Shown: positions 1 to 5,822 of the stretch, piece after piece
How the letters are laid out: each line of letters opens with the position of its first letter
Position numbering within the stretch: the first letter of the stretch is position 1
NCBI GenBank assembly: GCA_003567055.1
Contig: PXAW01000577.1
Location: forward strand, 1 to 5,822
DNA from: Hyphomicrobiales bacterium
GTDB lineage: Bacteria > Pseudomonadota > Alphaproteobacteria > Rhizobiales > Beijerinckiaceae
DNA length: 5,822 nucleotides
Direction of reading: 5' to 3'
The notes under the pieces: generated by a model
Told to the model about the DNA's origin: nothing
Seen by the model: the letters and a program-made list of their open reading frames with translations, nothing else
The model's database searches: none
Translations under genes and position numbers: made by a program

Positions 1-1
1 C

Positions 2-619
2 GGTGAGACCAAGGTGCTCTGCGCTGCCTCCCTCGAAGAGCGCGGCCCGCCTTGGCTGCGCGGGACCGGGAAGGGCTGGGTGACGGCGGAATACGCCATG
101 CTGCCGCGCGCCACGCATGAACGCACCCGCCGCGAGGTGACATCCGGCAAGCCCTCCGGGCGCACCCAGGAAATCCAGCGCCTGATCGGACGTTCGCTGC
201 GCGCCGTGGTCGATCTGCACGCTTTCGGCGAACGCCAGATCGTCGTTGATTGCGACGTGATCCAGGCCGATGGCGGCACCCGCACCGCCGCGATTACCGG
301 CGCCTGGGTCGCGCTCAACGATTGCTTCGCCTGGATGATGAGCCACTCGATCATCTCGATCAATCCGCTCAAGGACCATGTCGCGGCGATCTCCTGCGGC
401 ATCTACCGCGACACGCCCGTGCTCGATCTCGATTATGCCGAGGATTCCACCGCCGAGACCGATGCGAATTTCGTCATCACCGGCAAGGGCGGCATCGTCG
501 AGGTGCAGGGCACGGCGGAAGGCAAGCCGTTCTCCGAGGAGGAATTCCTCTCGCTGCTGCGCCTCGCGCGCGGGGGCGTCGAGGAACTCGTCGGCATGCA
601 GAAGCAAGTGATCGCCTGA
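2..619 (+). CDS. rph: Ribonuclease PH, 5' end cut off by window edge
   Basis: Phosphorolytic 3'-5' exoribonuclease that trims tRNA 3' ends, releasing nucleoside diphosphates; cytosolic, active as a ring-shaped hexamer. The 205 visible residues run in frame from base 2 to a TGA at 617-619. Family motifs in order (visible numbering): [15 protein letters not shown] at 25-39, [15 protein letters not shown] at 53-67, [11 protein letters not shown] at 91-101, and [20 protein letters not shown] from 142, with Asp148 and Asp154 at the conserved acidic positions. Arg54, Thr93 and Arg94 fall on the known phosphate-binding residues (Arg86, Thr125, Arg126 in Bacillus subtilis) with a constant offset of 32, so about 32 N-terminal residues lie outside the window and the full length would be the usual ~237. 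The C-terminus looks intact. A strong terminator follows at once, so rph ends its transcript here and no rdgB gene follows it. Confidence 0.97.
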   Translation, partial: GETKVLCAASLEERGPPWLRGTGKGWVTAEYAMLPRATHERTRREVTSGKPSGRTQEIQRLIGRSLRAVVDLHAFGERQIVVDCDVIQADGGTRTAAITGAWVALNDCFAWMMSHSIISINPLKDHVAAISCGIYRDTPVLDLDYAEDSTAETDANFVITGKGGIVEVQGTAEGKPFSEEEFLSLLRLARGGVEELVGMQKQVIA

Positions 620-636
620 AGCTGATCGCCTGACGC
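609..636. repeat. 14-base tandem duplication over the rph stop codon
   Basis: TGATCGCCTGAAGC at 609-622 is followed directly by TGATCGCCTGACGC at 623-636, differing at one base of 14. The first copy contains the last rph codons and its TGA stop; the second lies in the 3' untranslated region in another frame. It looks like a slippage duplication. No function is implied by the sequence. Confidence 0.8.
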
Positions 637-665
637 CTGCCGCTGCCTCTTGCAGCCAATCGAAA

Positions 666-700
666 GAGCCCGGCGATCTCCCGCCGGGCTCCTTGTTTTT
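666..700 (+). terminator. Intrinsic terminator of rph, possibly bidirectional
   Basis: A perfect 10-bp stem, GAGCCCGGCG at 666-675 and CGCCGGGCTC at 682-691, with a 6-base loop (ATCTCC), is followed by a T-rich tract at 693-700 (TTGTTTTT). This is a textbook Rho-independent terminator for rph. The convergent transporter gene ends at 716. On the other strand the same stem is followed by only TTTCG, so it may also stop that transcript, but less strongly. Confidence 0.92.
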
Positions 701-715
701 CGCTGACGCGTCGCT

Positions 716-1942
716 TCACACGGCGGGGACGGCGGGGCGCTCGGGCCGGGTGCGGCCCTGCATCGCCATGATCGCGCCGATCCCGGTTATGCCGAGAATG
801 GCTGAGAGGAAGACGTAGAGGCCGGCATCGCCGATCACGCCCATCACCAGGGCCGCCGCGGTCGGGCCGACAGTGGTGCCGAGGCAGAAAGCGATAAGCA
901 GCGCGCCGCCGGCCCGGACGAAGTCACCCGGATCGAGCTGGTCGTTCACATAAGCCAGACCCAGCGCATAGACCGGATGGCTCAGGCCGCCGACGACCAG
1001 GCTGAGCAGGGCGAGGCCCCAGAAGCCCGGCGCGAAGACCGCGATGGCGAGGCAGGCCAGCGCCGAACCGATGGCGGTCAGAAGCAGCATCGAGAGCCGC
1101 CCCATCCGGTCGGCCAGCGCACCGACGATCGGGTGGGCGATGGTCGGGCCGATCAGCATCGCCGCGATGAAGAGGGCGATCTCGGTCTGCGACAGGCCGG
1201 CGCGTTCGCCATAGACACCCGACATGCCGTAGAAGGCGGCGTTGACGGTGCCCGAGACGAAGCAGGCGAGGACGCCCAGCGGTGCGCTGGTGATCAGGCT
1301 GAGGAAGGGCATAGAACCGGGCGGGTTCTGATGCGGCTCCTCCAGCGGGCAGAGCACCAGCGGGATGATGGCGATGATGAAGAAGACGCCTGCGAGCACA
1401 TAGGGTTGTGCGCCGAGACCGAAGCCGAGGATGAAGGGGCTCGCCGCAATGCCGAGCATCCGCACCGCCTCATAGAGCGACAGACCGCGCGCCCGGGCGC
1501 CGTTGCTGGAGGAGTAGTTGATCCAGCTCTCGACCACGACATAGTAGCCGCCGAGGCAGAAGCCCGTCACGAAGCGCAGCGCCACCCAGACGGAAATCAT
1601 GTCGGTCATGGCCAGCCCGATCGTGCTCACACCCGCCGTCGCGGCGAGCAGTGCGAAGGTGCGCACGTGACGTATCCGGCGGATGAGCTTCTCGGTCAGG
1701 ATGGCGCCGGCGAAGGTGCCCGCGAAGAAGACCGAGGTGATCAGGCCGATGACGAGATCGCTCGCGCCGTTCTCATAAAGCCGGATCCCGATCAGCGGGA
1801 ACAGGCCCCCGGTGGCCAGCCCGAAGGCGAGCACGCCGCCGAGGATGTAGCTGAAGTGACGCACGATCTGCGGAAAGGTCGCATGGGCGGGCATGACGAT
1901 GCCGCGCCGGGCGGTGTTGGAGGTGGATTCGATGGGAGACAT
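716..1942 (-). CDS. Major facilitator superfamily transporter, YcaD-like
   Basis: Inner-membrane secondary transporter of 408 residues, the normal size for a 12-helix MFS protein. Hydrophobic segments start at about residue 30 and run to about 395, with a polar central loop (LEEPHQNPPG) between the two halves. Residues 138-142 (ESWIN), after GFCLGGYYVVV, and the early LFPLIGIRLYENG resemble the YcaD branch of the superfamily. A loop of motif-A type (GALADRMGR) sits in the second half. I place the start at ATG 1942, which clears the upstream gene; ATG at 1894 (MPAHATFPQ) is an alternative. Reading further upstream would overlap the dioxygenase gene and gives a non-membrane, low-complexity sequence. 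It lies 76 bases downstream of the dioxygenase on the same strand, so the two are probably cotranscribed. Substrate and direction are unknown; moving the dioxygenase's substrate or product is an inference from position only. Confidence 0.88.
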   Translation of the reverse strand: MSPIESTSNTARRGIVMPAHATFPQIVRHFSYILGGVLAFGLATGGLFPLIGIRLYENGASDLVIGLITSVFFAGTFAGAILTEKLIRRIRHVRTFALLAATAGVSTIGLAMTDMISVWVALRFVTGFCLGGYYVVVESWINYSSSNGARARGLSLYEAVRMLGIAASPFILGFGLGAQPYVLAGVFFIIAIIPLVLCPLEEPHQNPPGSMPFLSLITSAPLGVLACFVSGTVNAAFYGMSGVYGERAGLSQTEIALFIAAMLIGPTIAHPIVGALADRMGRLSMLLLTAIGSALACLAIAVFAPGFWGLALLSLVVGGLSHPVYALGLAYVNDQLDPGDFVRAGGALLIAFCLGTTVGPTAAALVMGVIGDAGLYVFLSAILGITGIGAIMAMQGRTRPERPAVPAV

Positions 1943-1984
1943 GGAAGTGGCTTTCAAAAAAGGTTCGATGACAAGGGTGGGGCG

Positions 1985-2006
1985 GCACCCCGCCGCAGCG
2001 GGGCGC
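1985..2006 (-). other. GC-rich hairpin between dioxygenase and transporter genes
   Basis: In the transcribed (-) sense, GCGCCCCGC and GCGGGGTGC pair over 9 bp (one G-U) around a TGCG loop, 12 bases past the dioxygenase stop codon. No T tract follows directly; a TTTTTT run lies about 24 bases further on, at 1956-1961. It is therefore not a canonical terminator. It could stabilise the upstream message's 3' end or reduce readthrough into the transporter gene. Confidence 0.45.
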
Positions 2007-2018
2007 CGGAAAATCGGA

Positions 2019-3323
2019 TCAGGCCGGGACCGGGACGTCGTGCGGGTCCTCATGGGCATCCTCGTCACGCTCGAGCATCCGCATGCGGCTGAGGACTTCC
2101 GAGGTGTCGAGGTAGCAGCCCTGCAGGTGGCGCCCGCCGGTCGTGGGATCGAAGGCCTTGCGCCCGTGCAGCATCCTGCGGTTATCGAAGACGAGAACCT
2201 GGCCGGCATCGAGCTTGAGCGTGATCAGGAAGCGCGGATCCTGCAGGTAGCTCAGGAACAGCCGGATCGCGGCACGCAGCTGCGGCATGATTTCCGGATC
2301 GGCATCCAGCGGTGCGAGCGTGGAATTCGACCAGTTCACGAAAACCGGGTTCTGCGCCGCATCGCATTCGATGATCCGGTGGCGGCTGTTGTAATCGCCA
2401 TCCGCATCCTGGAACCGGAAGGGAACCGAAACCTGGCTCAGCAGCCGGAACGCTTCCGGATGCTGGTCGCGCATCAGATTGGCCACCGCGATCCCGTCGG
2501 AAAGCAGGCTCTCGCCGCCGATTGCATCGTTGCGCAGGCAATGCAGGATCTGCGTGCCGGGCGGCAGCTCGTAATGCGGCATATCCGTATGCAGCGGCAG
2601 ATCCGAGGCCGTGTAGGCGTTCGAGATCGGCTCGGCTTTCGACATCACGTCGAACTGGAAGCCGAAATTGCTGGAGCGGACGACGCCGATCCGGGCGCCG
2701 AGGCGGGTGGCGAGGTCGTACTCATCCGGCGCGCCGGAAACGACGGACCAGCCGGTTTCCAGATAGTCGCGCAGCCAGACACGCAGCATGGCATCGGAGT
2801 ACATCACCGCGCTCCAGTAGGCCGGCTGCGGCGTCAGGCTCGCGTGATGGCGGTTCGGGTTGGCGATGAAACGGTGCCGGGTATAGCAATGTGCGTGCAG
2901 CCAACCCGCATCGAAGCGGCTCACCGGCTGGTCGGCCATGTCCCAGCTGATCGCCAGGGCGACAGGCGATTCGAGGGTGACGCTCTCGGGCCGGATGTCG
3001 GTGGGGATATCCAGCGGCGATACCAGACGCTCCCGCGAATGGGGGTGGCGGGAGGCCGGATCGGGGCTGTTCTCGCGCAGCCAGCCGTGATGAAAGCGGC
3101 TGACGCTGTCGTCTTCCCAGGTGATCGTGACCGCGGCATTGTCAAAGCTGACGGTGCGCATGGTGCTGACCAGCGGGTAACGGGTGAGATCGGCCATGTC
3201 CGGGCGGGACAGTTCCGGCTGCGGGCAGCGGCAATTGCCTTTGCAGGCGCCGTTGCAACGACCGCGCGAACGCTTGGTGGCGGGGCCGAGTGTGTCGGTG
3301 GTTGTTTCGTGACGGGTATTCAT
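2019..3323 (-). CDS. Gamma-butyrobetaine hydroxylase-like Fe(II)/2-oxoglutarate dioxygenase (TauD/BBOX family)
   Basis: Cytosolic oxygenase of 434 residues that couples oxidative decarboxylation of 2-oxoglutarate to hydroxylation of a small substrate. An N-terminal BBOX-like domain (about 56-150, FHHGWLREN) precedes the TauD fold (about 170-418). Fe ligands are His245, Asp247 (HTD) and His386 (MLHGRKAF); Arg398 is the 2-oxoglutarate arginine. The C-terminal RHLQGCYLD...SRMRML pattern is typical of gamma-butyrobetaine and trimethyllysine hydroxylases. By alignment from memory with human BBOX1 (Tyr177, Trp181, Tyr194, Tyr366), the cage that holds the trimethylammonium group is Phe220, Phe224, Tyr237, Tyr404, so a quaternary-ammonium substrate is plausible. 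The zinc ligands (CPCSDC plus a His in BBOX1) are replaced by SPDPAS and no His. ATG 3323 has GAGGA 7 bases upstream and adds a Cys-rich leader; ATG 3197 matches the usual family start but lacks a good ribosome site. Carnitine synthesis, trimethyllysine or trimethylaminoethylphosphonate oxidation are all possible. Confidence 0.9.
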   Translation of the reverse strand: MNTRHETTTDTLGPATKRSRGRCNGACKGNCRCPQPELSRPDMADLTRYPLVSTMRTVSFDNAAVTITWEDDSVSRFHHGWLRENSPDPASRHPHSRERLVSPLDIPTDIRPESVTLESPVALAISWDMADQPVSRFDAGWLHAHCYTRHRFIANPNRHHASLTPQPAYWSAVMYSDAMLRVWLRDYLETGWSVVSGAPDEYDLATRLGARIGVVRSSNFGFQFDVMSKAEPISNAYTASDLPLHTDMPHYELPPGTQILHCLRNDAIGGESLLSDGIAVANLMRDQHPEAFRLLSQVSVPFRFQDADGDYNSRHRIIECDAAQNPVFVNWSNSTLAPLDADPEIMPQLRAAIRLFLSYLQDPRFLITLKLDAGQVLVFDNRRMLHGRKAFDPTTGGRHLQGCYLDTSEVLSRMRMLERDEDAHEDPHDVPVPA

Positions 3324-3330
3324 GGCGACA

Positions 3331-3335
3331 TCCTC
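3331..3335 (-). promoter_or_regulatory. Ribosome binding site supporting the long dioxygenase start
   Basis: In the - sense GAGGA lies 7 bases before ATG 3323, near-ideal Shine-Dalgarno placement. The alternative ATG at 3197 is preceded by a C-rich stretch with no comparable site. This supports translation of the 42-residue N-terminal extension containing the cysteine cluster. Confidence 0.65.
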
Positions 3336-3379
3336 AATGCTTGCGTTTCGTGTCAGGCTTCCGAGTGCTTGGGGTTGCA

Positions 3380-3392
3380 TTCTTGATTGGAA
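3380..3392. promoter_or_regulatory. Candidate LysR-type box (TTC-N7-GAA)
   Basis: TTCTTGATTGGAA fits the T-N11-A rule for LysR-family operators, with 3-bp inverted arms. It lies in the divergent spacer between the regulator and dioxygenase starts, with its centre 25 bases from the centre of a second dyad that uses the same TTC/GAA half-sites. Short arms make it weak on its own; location and the matching second site raise its value. Confidence 0.4.
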
Positions 3393-3400
3393 GGTCGCCT

Positions 3401-3421
3401 AATTCGGGTGTCGCGAGAATT
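3401..3421. promoter_or_regulatory. Inverted repeat AATTC-N11-GAATT, candidate regulator operator
   Basis: Perfect 5-bp arms, AATTC at 3401-3405 and GAATT at 3417-3421, flank 11 bases. It sits 38 bases upstream of the regulator's ATG and about 78 bases upstream of the dioxygenase's ATG, where a LysR-family protein usually binds to repress itself and activate the divergent gene. A smaller dyad (GCGA-GAAT-TCGC, 3413-3424) overlaps its right arm. The spacing is not strict T-N11-A (it is T-N13-A). Confidence 0.5.
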
Positions 3422-3459
3422 CGCTCATTCCGACCAGCATCTGTCGATTGCAGGAACAA

Positions 3460-4374
3460 ATGGACCGCTACAGCGATATGGCCGTTTTCGTTGCCGTCAT
3501 TGAACAGGGGGGCTTCTCGCCGGCTGCGCGTAGCCTGGGCATGACGCATTCGGCGGTCTCGAAGCGCGTCAGCCAGCTCGAACAGCGGCTGGGCACACAA
3601 TTGCTGGTGCGCACGACCCGCACGATGCGGCTGACCGATGCGGGCCAGGCTTATATCGGGGAGGCACGGCGCATTCTCGAGGCGATCGCCACCCTCGAAC
3701 AGGGGCTCGACCAGGCGGCGCAGGAGCCGCGCGGGACCTTGCGCATCAGCGCCTCGAACGCTTTCGGCCAGCGCCATATCGTGCCCGCCGCGATCGATTT
3801 CATGCGTGCGCATCCCCAGGTCCAGATCGATCTGACGCTGAGCGACCAGATGGTCGATCTCGTCGCCAGCGGGACGCATGTGGCGATTCGCAGTGCTGCG
3901 CTCACCGATTCGTCACTGGTGGCGCGCAAGCTGGCGCTGAACGAGCGCATCGTCGTGGCGAGCCCGTCCTACCTCGCGGCACAGGGCACGCCGCGCGATC
4001 CGGGCGATCTGGAGACGCGCGATTGTCTGCTGCTCAATCACGAGACGCGTTTCAACGATTGGGGGTACCGTTCGCCGACCGGGCGGCGGTTGAAGCTGCA
4101 GGGCGCCTTCGCCTGCAATACGCTCGAAGCGCTGCATGCTGCGGTGCTGGCCGGCGTGGGCATTGCGCGCCTGCCGGCATTCCTGATCGGGGAGGATGTG
4201 AAGGCCGGGCGCCTGACGCCGATTCTGGAGGAATACCGTCCGCCGGCGGAGAGCGCGATCTACGCGGTGCGCCCGGGCGGCGGGATCACGACGCCGGCTG
4301 CGCGGGTCTTCATCGATTTTCTCGTCGATCGCTTCCAGCCCGTGCCGCCATGGCAGGCGCGCGCTGCGGGCTGA
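3460..4374 (+). CDS. LysR-family transcriptional regulator
   Basis: DNA-binding regulator of 304 residues, the usual length. The N-terminal winged helix-turn-helix covers about residues 5-63 (FSPAARSLGMTHSAVSKRVS at 19-38, then QLEQRLGTQLLVRTTRTMRLT), followed by a linker helix and, from about residue 88 (GTLRISAS), the periplasmic-binding-protein-like effector domain to the C-terminus. I chose ATG 3460, with AGGAA at 3452-3456; an in-frame TTG at 3448 is less likely because it would place the ribosome site inside the gene. It is transcribed divergently from the dioxygenase-transporter pair, the classic arrangement in which a LysR protein controls its neighbours and itself, here probably through the dyads at 3380-3421. 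The effector is unknown; a substrate of the dioxygenase is the natural guess. It converges on the cyclophilin gene with a 54-base gap. Confidence 0.95.
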   Translation: MDRYSDMAVFVAVIEQGGFSPAARSLGMTHSAVSKRVSQLEQRLGTQLLVRTTRTMRLTDAGQAYIGEARRILEAIATLEQGLDQAAQEPRGTLRISASNAFGQRHIVPAAIDFMRAHPQVQIDLTLSDQMVDLVASGTHVAIRSAALTDSSLVARKLALNERIVVASPSYLAAQGTPRDPGDLETRDCLLLNHETRFNDWGYRSPTGRRLKLQGAFACNTLEALHAAVLAGVGIARLPAFLIGEDVKAGRLTPILEEYRPPAESAIYAVRPGGGITTPAARVFIDFLVDRFQPVPPWQARAAG

Positions 4375-4390
4375 TTCGAAGCCATGTCGC

Positions 4391-4416
4391 CGGCGGCGAG
4401 GAGGGCCCCGCCGCCG
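4391..4416. terminator. GC hairpin between convergent genes, possible weak terminator
   Basis: CGGCGGCG at 4391-4398 and CGCCGCCG at 4409-4416 form a perfect 8-bp stem with a 10-base loop, in the 54-base gap between the converging regulator and cyclophilin genes. Neither side has a T tract, so it is not a standard intrinsic terminator. In GC-rich genomes such stems may still act with Rho or protect 3' ends. Confidence 0.4.
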
Positions 4417-4428
4417 CGCCGGTTCTGA

Positions 4429-4896
<468 letters not shown>

Positions 4897-4929
4897 GGTG
4901 TCGTCCTTTGTCTCGAGCAGAAGTTGGTT

Positions 4930-5475
4930 TTACTGGGTATCGGCGAGAACGCGCATGCGTTCGATCCGGTCGGGATTCTCCACCATGCCGCTCTGGCCCG
5001 CGCCCGGCGCGATCCGGTCGATCGCTTCCATGCCGCTGACGACTTCGCCGATCAGGGTATATTCGTTGTCGAGCCATTGGGCGCGGTCATAGACGATGAA
5101 GAACTGGCTGTTGGCGGAATTCGGATTCTGCGCGCGTGCCATGCCGACGGTGCCCCGCGTGAAGGGCTCCGACGAGAATTCGGCTTGCAGATCCGGCAAT
5201 TCGGAACCACCCATCCCGGTCCCGGTGGGATCGCCGGTCTGGGCCATGAAGCCGGGGATCACCCGGTGGAACGGCACGCCGTCATAGAAACCTTCACGGG
5301 TGAGGGTGACGAGGCGCTCGGCATGGGCGGGCGCAATGTCGGGCCGCAGCGCGATCACCACCTCGCCATGCGGCGTTTCCATGACGAGCGTGTTCGCCGG
5401 ATCATCGGCTGTCTGCGCCTGTGCGGGCAGCAGGGCTGCGGCGAACAGGGCGGCGGCGAGGGCGAGGGATTTCAT
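4930..5475 (-). CDS. ppiA: Secreted cyclophilin-type peptidyl-prolyl cis-trans isomerase
   Basis: Periplasmic proline isomerase of 181 residues. Residues 1-20 form a Sec signal peptide: Lys2, a hydrophobic Ala/Leu core, then PAQA before Gln21 as the likely cleavage site. The cyclophilin domain spans about 28-180, with PFHRVIPGFMAQTGDPTGTG (catalytic Arg71, Phe76, Gln79), NSQFFI, and WLDNEYTLIG, which keeps the Trp that its cytosolic paralogue has lost; the His126 position is Tyr. I chose ATG 5475, which puts Lys directly ahead of the hydrophobic core; GGAG lies 10 bases upstream. A TTG three codons earlier would sit almost on that ribosome site. It starts 40 bases after the coaD stop and ends 33 bases before the cytosolic copy, consistent with one operon. 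Tandem secreted and cytosolic cyclophilins behind coaD recur in Hyphomicrobiales (from memory). Confidence 0.95.
   Translation of the reverse strand: MKSLALAAALFAAALLPAQAQTADDPANTLVMETPHGEVVIALRPDIAPAHAERLVTLTREGFYDGVPFHRVIPGFMAQTGDPTGTGMGGSELPDLQAEFSSEPFTRGTVGMARAQNPNSANSQFFIVYDRAQWLDNEYTLIGEVVSGMEAIDRIAPGAGQSGMVENPDRIERMRVLADTQ
5264..5292. repeat. 29-base exact repeat, copy 2 (in ppiA)
   Basis: Identical to 4751-4779 in the downstream cyclophilin gene. Recombination between the two copies would delete 513 bases and fuse the signal peptide and N-terminus of the secreted enzyme to the C-terminal part of the cytosolic one, in frame since 513 is a multiple of three. Confidence 0.85.
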
Positions 5476-5515
5476 CGCGGGCAAGCTCCGTTTGACTGAG
5501 TGTTGGGGCGCCGGT

Positions 5516-5822
5516 TCAGGCCGTGCCGTTGCCGAGCTTCTCGGTCAGGCGCGCGACCACGACGGGCGGTGCGAAGGCGGAAACATCGCCGCCCATCTTC
5601 GCGATCTGGCGCACCAGCGTGGCGGTGATGTGGCGCACGGAAGGGGAGGCGGGCAGGAACACGGTCTGCACCTGCGGCGCCATGGTGGCGTTCATGCCGG
5701 CCATCTGCATCTCGTAATCGAGATCCGACCCGTCGCGAACCCCGCGCAGGATCAGGCTCGCGCCGGCACGGCGGGCGGCATCGACGGCGAGATCGTCGAA
5801 GGTGATGACATCGATGGCGACA
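5516..5822 (-). CDS. coaD: Phosphopantetheine adenylyltransferase, C-terminal part
   Basis: Transfers AMP from ATP to 4'-phosphopantetheine to make dephospho-CoA, the penultimate step of coenzyme A synthesis; cytosolic hexamer. The 101 visible C-terminal residues continue in frame to the window edge; with a usual length near 165, about 64 N-terminal residues including the T/HxGH nucleotide motif lie outside. Visible motifs: [20 protein letters not shown], matching the RG(L/V)R...(D/E)YE(M)Q signature, with arginines that contact ATP phosphates, and [11 protein letters not shown] in place of the E. coli FISSSLVKEVA segment, followed by GGDVSAFAP. No frame damage is seen. It is the first visible gene of the unit leading into the two cyclophilins; its promoter is outside the window. 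Confidence 0.96.
   Translation of the reverse strand, partial: VAIDVITFDDLAVDAARRAGASLILRGVRDGSDLDYEMQMAGMNATMAPQVQTVFLPASPSVRHITATLVRQIAKMGGDVSAFAPPVVVARLTEKLGNGTA

Noticed and set aside
977..2092. Long open frame (371 codons) on the + strand opposite the transporter
   Set aside because: Its product is rich in Arg, Asp, Glu, Gly and Ala with no recognisable domain. It mirrors codon bias of the transporter gene on the other strand, which has clear membrane segments.
1943..2209. Upstream extension of the transporter frame to 2209
   Set aside because: It would overlap the dioxygenase by 191 bases, and the added residues are low-complexity Arg/Pro/Ser/Thr sequence with no membrane character.
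3324..3380. Dioxygenase start at 3380, 19 codons further upstream
   Set aside because: It would run into the candidate operator region, and the start at 3323 already has a well-placed GAGGA.
1893..3386. Long open frame (497 codons) on the + strand opposite the dioxygenase
   Set aside because: It is antisense to a gene with full catalytic motifs, and spans the divergent control region. The translation shows no family motif; it is a GC-bias shadow.
3375..3405. TTGCAT and TAATTC as -35/-10 boxes for the regulator
   Set aside because: Spacing is 19 bases and both boxes are poor matches, so I do not call a promoter.
3448..3459. TTG start for the LysR regulator
   Set aside because: The ATG at 3460 matches usual LysR N-termini and has AGGAA just upstream; the TTG would put that site inside the gene.

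Overview
The window looks like a piece of a GC-rich alphaproteobacterial chromosome, probably Hyphomicrobiales (Rhizobiales). This is inferred from strong G/C bias at third codon positions, an alphaproteobacterial-style RNase PH and CoaD, and a coaD-cyclophilin-cyclophilin gene run of the kind common in that order. There is no sign of IS elements, phage genes, tRNA, rRNA or CRISPR. No gap between genes reaches 300 bases.

Layout. (1) 1-619, + strand: the 3' end of rph (RNase PH), cut by the window edge and closed by a strong intrinsic terminator at 666-700. (2) 716-3323, - strand: a two-gene unit read from right to left, a gamma-butyrobetaine hydroxylase-like Fe(II)/2-oxoglutarate dioxygenase followed by a YcaD-like major facilitator transporter. 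(3) 3460-4374, + strand: a LysR-family regulator divergent from the dioxygenase. The shared 136-base spacer holds two TTC/GAA dyads that are good candidates for its operator. (4) 4429-5822, - strand: a housekeeping operon read from right to left, coaD (5' end outside the window), a secreted cyclophilin (ppiA-like) and a cytosolic cyclophilin (ppiB-like).

How the genes fit together. The central regulator/dioxygenase/transporter set looks like a self-contained catabolic or uptake cassette between two housekeeping blocks. The regulator would sense a small metabolite and control the divergent pair. The oxygenase keeps its full Fe and 2-oxoglutarate site and an aromatic cage suited to a quaternary-ammonium compound (a betaine or carnitine-like substrate). 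The transporter would move substrate or product. The exact substrate cannot be read from sequence.

The most unusual point is the dioxygenase. All four zinc ligands of the family's N-terminal domain appear to be missing, while an in-frame N-terminal extension with a good ribosome binding site carries a compact four-cysteine cluster (CX3CX3CXC). The rest of the window is ordinary. I see no wholly new system.
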